Positions 23,514 through 24,882 of a stretch of 24,882 nt of DNA are shown in pieces; within the stretch, counting starts at the first letter, position 1; every line of letters starts with the position of its first letter. This DNA is from DASXTS01 sp036505275. Its GTDB lineage: Bacteria; Actinomycetota; Actinomycetes; Mycobacteriales; Pseudonocardiaceae. The translations under genes and the position numbers were made by a program. The stretch is taken from assembly GCA_036505275.1 (NCBI GenBank), contig DASXTS010000234.1, forward strand, positions 1 through 24,882, written 5' to 3'. The notes under the pieces were generated by a model that worked only from the letters and a program-made list of their open reading frames with translations, did no database searches and had not been told where the DNA came from.

Positions 23514-23705
23514 ATGTGGGCCCCTGTGCACGTTCAGTCGTACCTACCTGTGCACGTAGACCTGTACGCCGACACCTGCGTGAACCTGACCGCGCTGGAC
23601 GTCTTCCGCCGCACCGGGCGGCCCACCCCCGACCTCCTCGCCATCGGCGTCGCCGTGCACCTGAGCTTCCTCAAGCGCGCCGTCGAGCTCACCGCACCCG
23701 GCTAA
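23514..23705 (+). CDS. Hypothetical small protein, 63 residues
   Basis: A short ORF from ATG 23514 to TAA 23705, 59 bp after the WYL regulator. The N-terminal half repeats PVHV..YLPVHVDLYADT and the C-terminal half continues LTALDVFRRTGRPTPDLLAIGVAVHLSFLKRAVELTAPG, which looks like real protein with a strand-rich start and a closing helix. It was not recognised. A related short ORF lies on the opposite strand at 21851-21940, so it may belong to a small family. No strong ribosome binding site was seen. Confidence 0.5.
   Translation: MWAPVHVQSYLPVHVDLYADTCVNLTALDVFRRTGRPTPDLLAIGVAVHLSFLKRAVELTAPG
23523..23574 (-). repeat. 52-bp inverted repeat, right arm
   Basis: Partner of 21865-21916 in opposite orientation, 47 of 52 identical. 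It contains a doubled CCTGTGCAC motif (23523-23531 and about 23547-23555), and falls in the N-terminal coding part of the 63-residue ORF. Confidence 0.85.
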
Positions 23706-23709
23706 CTAA

Positions 23710-23897
23710 GGCCTGTCTTGCGGATCTTTGGCCTGCTGCGCGGCGCCCAGATGACGCTCGGGCATTGCCTCTACGCCGGCGGGCGTGGGCATGCGTTGTG
23801 CTCCTTGTCCAGAGCTCCGCTATGCCCTCGTCGTCCTCCTTGCGGTGCCATTCAACTGGATTGCCGCTCGCGACGGCCACGATCCACGAGACAGGCC
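23710..23897. mobile_element. MITE-like element with terminal inverted repeats
   Basis: The ends GGCCTGTCTTGCGGATC (23710-23726) and GATCCACGAGACAGGCC (23881-23897) are inverted repeats matching at 14 of 17 positions, the differences being three adjacent bases. The 188-bp length with no gene inside fits a miniature inverted-repeat element or an internally deleted insertion sequence. TAA lies next to both ends, one base off on the right, so a target duplication is not certain. It starts four bases after the 63-residue ORF. Confidence 0.5.
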
Positions 23898-23905
23898 GTA
23901 ATGCG

Positions 23906-24161
23906 GGTACGGCGCCGCGGGATTGTGCGGGGCCGCTTCTCGCAGGTCAAGGGCGCCCGCGGCGTCGCCTTGCGGCGATTGCCCTTCGGGCAACCCTTGA
24001 CCTGCGAGCCTCGGCGGCCCCTCTCTTGGCAGGCCCTTGCGGGCAGGCCATGCGGCCTGCCCGGCTGCGGTCCCGCGGCGCCTCTCCGGCAGTCCGTGCG
24101 GCGTGTGCGGTTCGCCGCGGCGCCACACCGTGCCGTTGTCCCGGTGTGGTACGGCGCCGCG
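23906..24161. repeat. Cluster of hairpins bounded by 14-bp direct repeats
   Basis: GGTACGGCGCCGCG occurs at 23906-23919 and again at 24148-24161. Between them lie a long stem with 15-bp perfect arms (23939-23953 with 23994-24008) enclosing two smaller hairpins (TCGCC/GGCGA and TTGCCC/GGGCAA), a 10-bp perfect hairpin with ATGC loop (24040-24063), and an 8-bp hairpin (24123-24130 with 24142-24149). This is far more secondary structure than ordinary spacer. No protein was recognised. Confidence 0.65.
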
Positions 24162-24184
24162 TTTCCGCCGTCCTTGTCGAGTGG

Positions 24185-24882
24185 CTAGGTTGGGCATGGG
24201 TGCATGGTATTTCGCCGCGGTCTTCGCAACGGATCAACATACTTTGGCGGGTAGAACACGGGCCGTCCATCGACGATGGCGCACTCCCAGTCGGAATGGT
24301 GCACCAGCCGGTGATGGCGGCCGCACAGCAGCAGCAAATTGTTGAGATTCGTGGGACCGCCATCGGCCCAATGCGCGATGTGGTGCCCGGCGCACCACCG
24401 GTGCGGACGATCGCAGCCGGGGAACGCGCACCCACCATCGCGCACGATCAGCGCACGGCGTTGGGCGGTGGAGACGGTGTAGCTGCTGCGCCCAATGTCC
24501 AACGGTTCGGAATTGGCGCCCAACACCACCGGCGCGAGCTTGCAATCGCAGGCGAGGCGCCGCGCGGAGGCGGCGTCCAATAGGCCGGCGCCGTCCAGCA
24601 AGGCGGTGCCCAGCCCGTCGCGCAGGTTCTGCAGCGGAATGGTGACCAGCAGGTGCGGCTTCTCCCCGGCCTCCGAGGGCAGCTGGCCGCTGTCGGCGGC
24701 CAGCTGCAGCACCTCGACCAGGGCCTCGCCGTGGCGTTGGGCCGGGGTGCGCCGGTCCGGTCCCTCCTCGCTGGACGGGCGGGGTTTGGCCAGCGGGCTG
24801 AGCACGGTGTGCAGCAGCGCGGAGGCCTCCGGGTCCAGCTCACCCCGGAACAGGGTGCGCCCGTTGGACTTCGTGACGAACC
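24185..24882 (-). CDS. DUF222/HNH endonuclease-like protein, 3' part
   Basis: The C-terminal 231 residues or so of a gene whose start lies beyond the window; the frame is open to the last base. The HNH region reads CAFPGCDRPHRWCAGHHI, then HWADGGPTNLNNLLLLCGRHHRLVH, with the metal-binding Cys and His residues in place. The upstream part, including TLFRGELDPEASALLHTVL, fits the DUF222 domain. Such proteins belong to the 13E12 repeat family of mycobacteria and relatives, usually multicopy. The nuclease activity and its role are not well established. An unusual hairpin cluster lies directly downstream of its stop codon. Confidence 0.88.
   Translation of the reverse strand, partial: FVTKSNGRTLFRGELDPEASALLHTVLSPLAKPRPSSEEGPDRRTPAQRHGEALVEVLQLAADSGQLPSEAGEKPHLLVTIPLQNLRDGLGTALLDGAGLLDAASARRLACDCKLAPVVLGANSEPLDIGRSSYTVSTAQRRALIVRDGGCAFPGCDRPHRWCAGHHIAHWADGGPTNLNNLLLLCGRHHRLVHHSDWECAIVDGRPVFYPPKYVDPLRRPRRNTMHPCPT

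Noticed and set aside
23906..24161. CRISPR array
   Set aside because: Repeats are inverted pairs of different sequences, with no regularly spaced identical units.
23820..24197. Arg-rich minus-strand frame across the hairpin cluster
   Set aside because: Composition follows the palindromic GC-rich DNA; no known fold.

Overview
This is a high-GC window (third codon positions almost always G or C, many GTG starts) that reads as chromosome of a GC-rich actinobacterium. The support is a Rip3-like M50 protease with CBS domains, a WYL (YafY-type) regulator, a DUF7455-like zinc peptide, and a DUF222/HNH protein of the 13E12 type. A genus cannot be assigned from the sequence alone. No rRNA, tRNA or CRISPR array was seen.

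Layout. (1) 1-6585: four genes on the minus strand, in transcription order pyruvate phosphate dikinase, a YjbR/MmcQ-like protein, an M50 protease with CBS domains, and an amylosucrase-type GH13 enzyme. A hairpin follows the last gene. This looks like a carbon and energy storage or stress block. (2) 6818-7948: a scar. An alpha/beta hydrolase gene broken by two frameshifts runs into the tail of a gutted IS4-type transposase on the other strand. (3) 8093-10995: an LLM-class flavin oxidoreductase diverges from a three-gene unit (ArsR-type regulator, SRPBCC protein, dihydrofolate-reductase-like protein). A long inverted repeat lies between them. (4) 11142-19484: the most interesting block. An operon of an alpha-oxoamine-synthase-like PLP enzyme, an MFS exporter and a SnoaL-like protein lies between two cyclic-di-GMP genes. 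One is a GGDEF diguanylate cyclase and the other a GAF-PAS-GGDEF-EAL protein. Both begin with the same multi-helix membrane domain, recognisable by eye as homologous. (5) 19752-20942: a DoxX-like membrane protein diverges from a TetR regulator, with palindromes between them. (6) 21146-23705: two small ORFs (a DUF7455-like zinc peptide and an 82-residue protein) preceded by four tandem 11-bp units; then an SRPBCC protein diverging from a WYL regulator around a perfect 17-bp palindrome. That pair is bracketed by a 52-bp inverted repeat that overlaps two related short ORFs. (7) 23706-24184: no gene, but a MITE-like element with 17-bp terminal inverted repeats followed by a dense cluster of hairpins. 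(8) 24185-end: the C-terminal part of a DUF222/HNH endonuclease-like gene that runs off the window.

The best candidate for an undescribed system is block 4: a small-molecule synthase with its own exporter, paired with two c-di-GMP enzymes that share one membrane input domain. That the synthase product is sensed by those domains is inference. What is directly visible is the gene order, the operon overlaps and the domain similarity.
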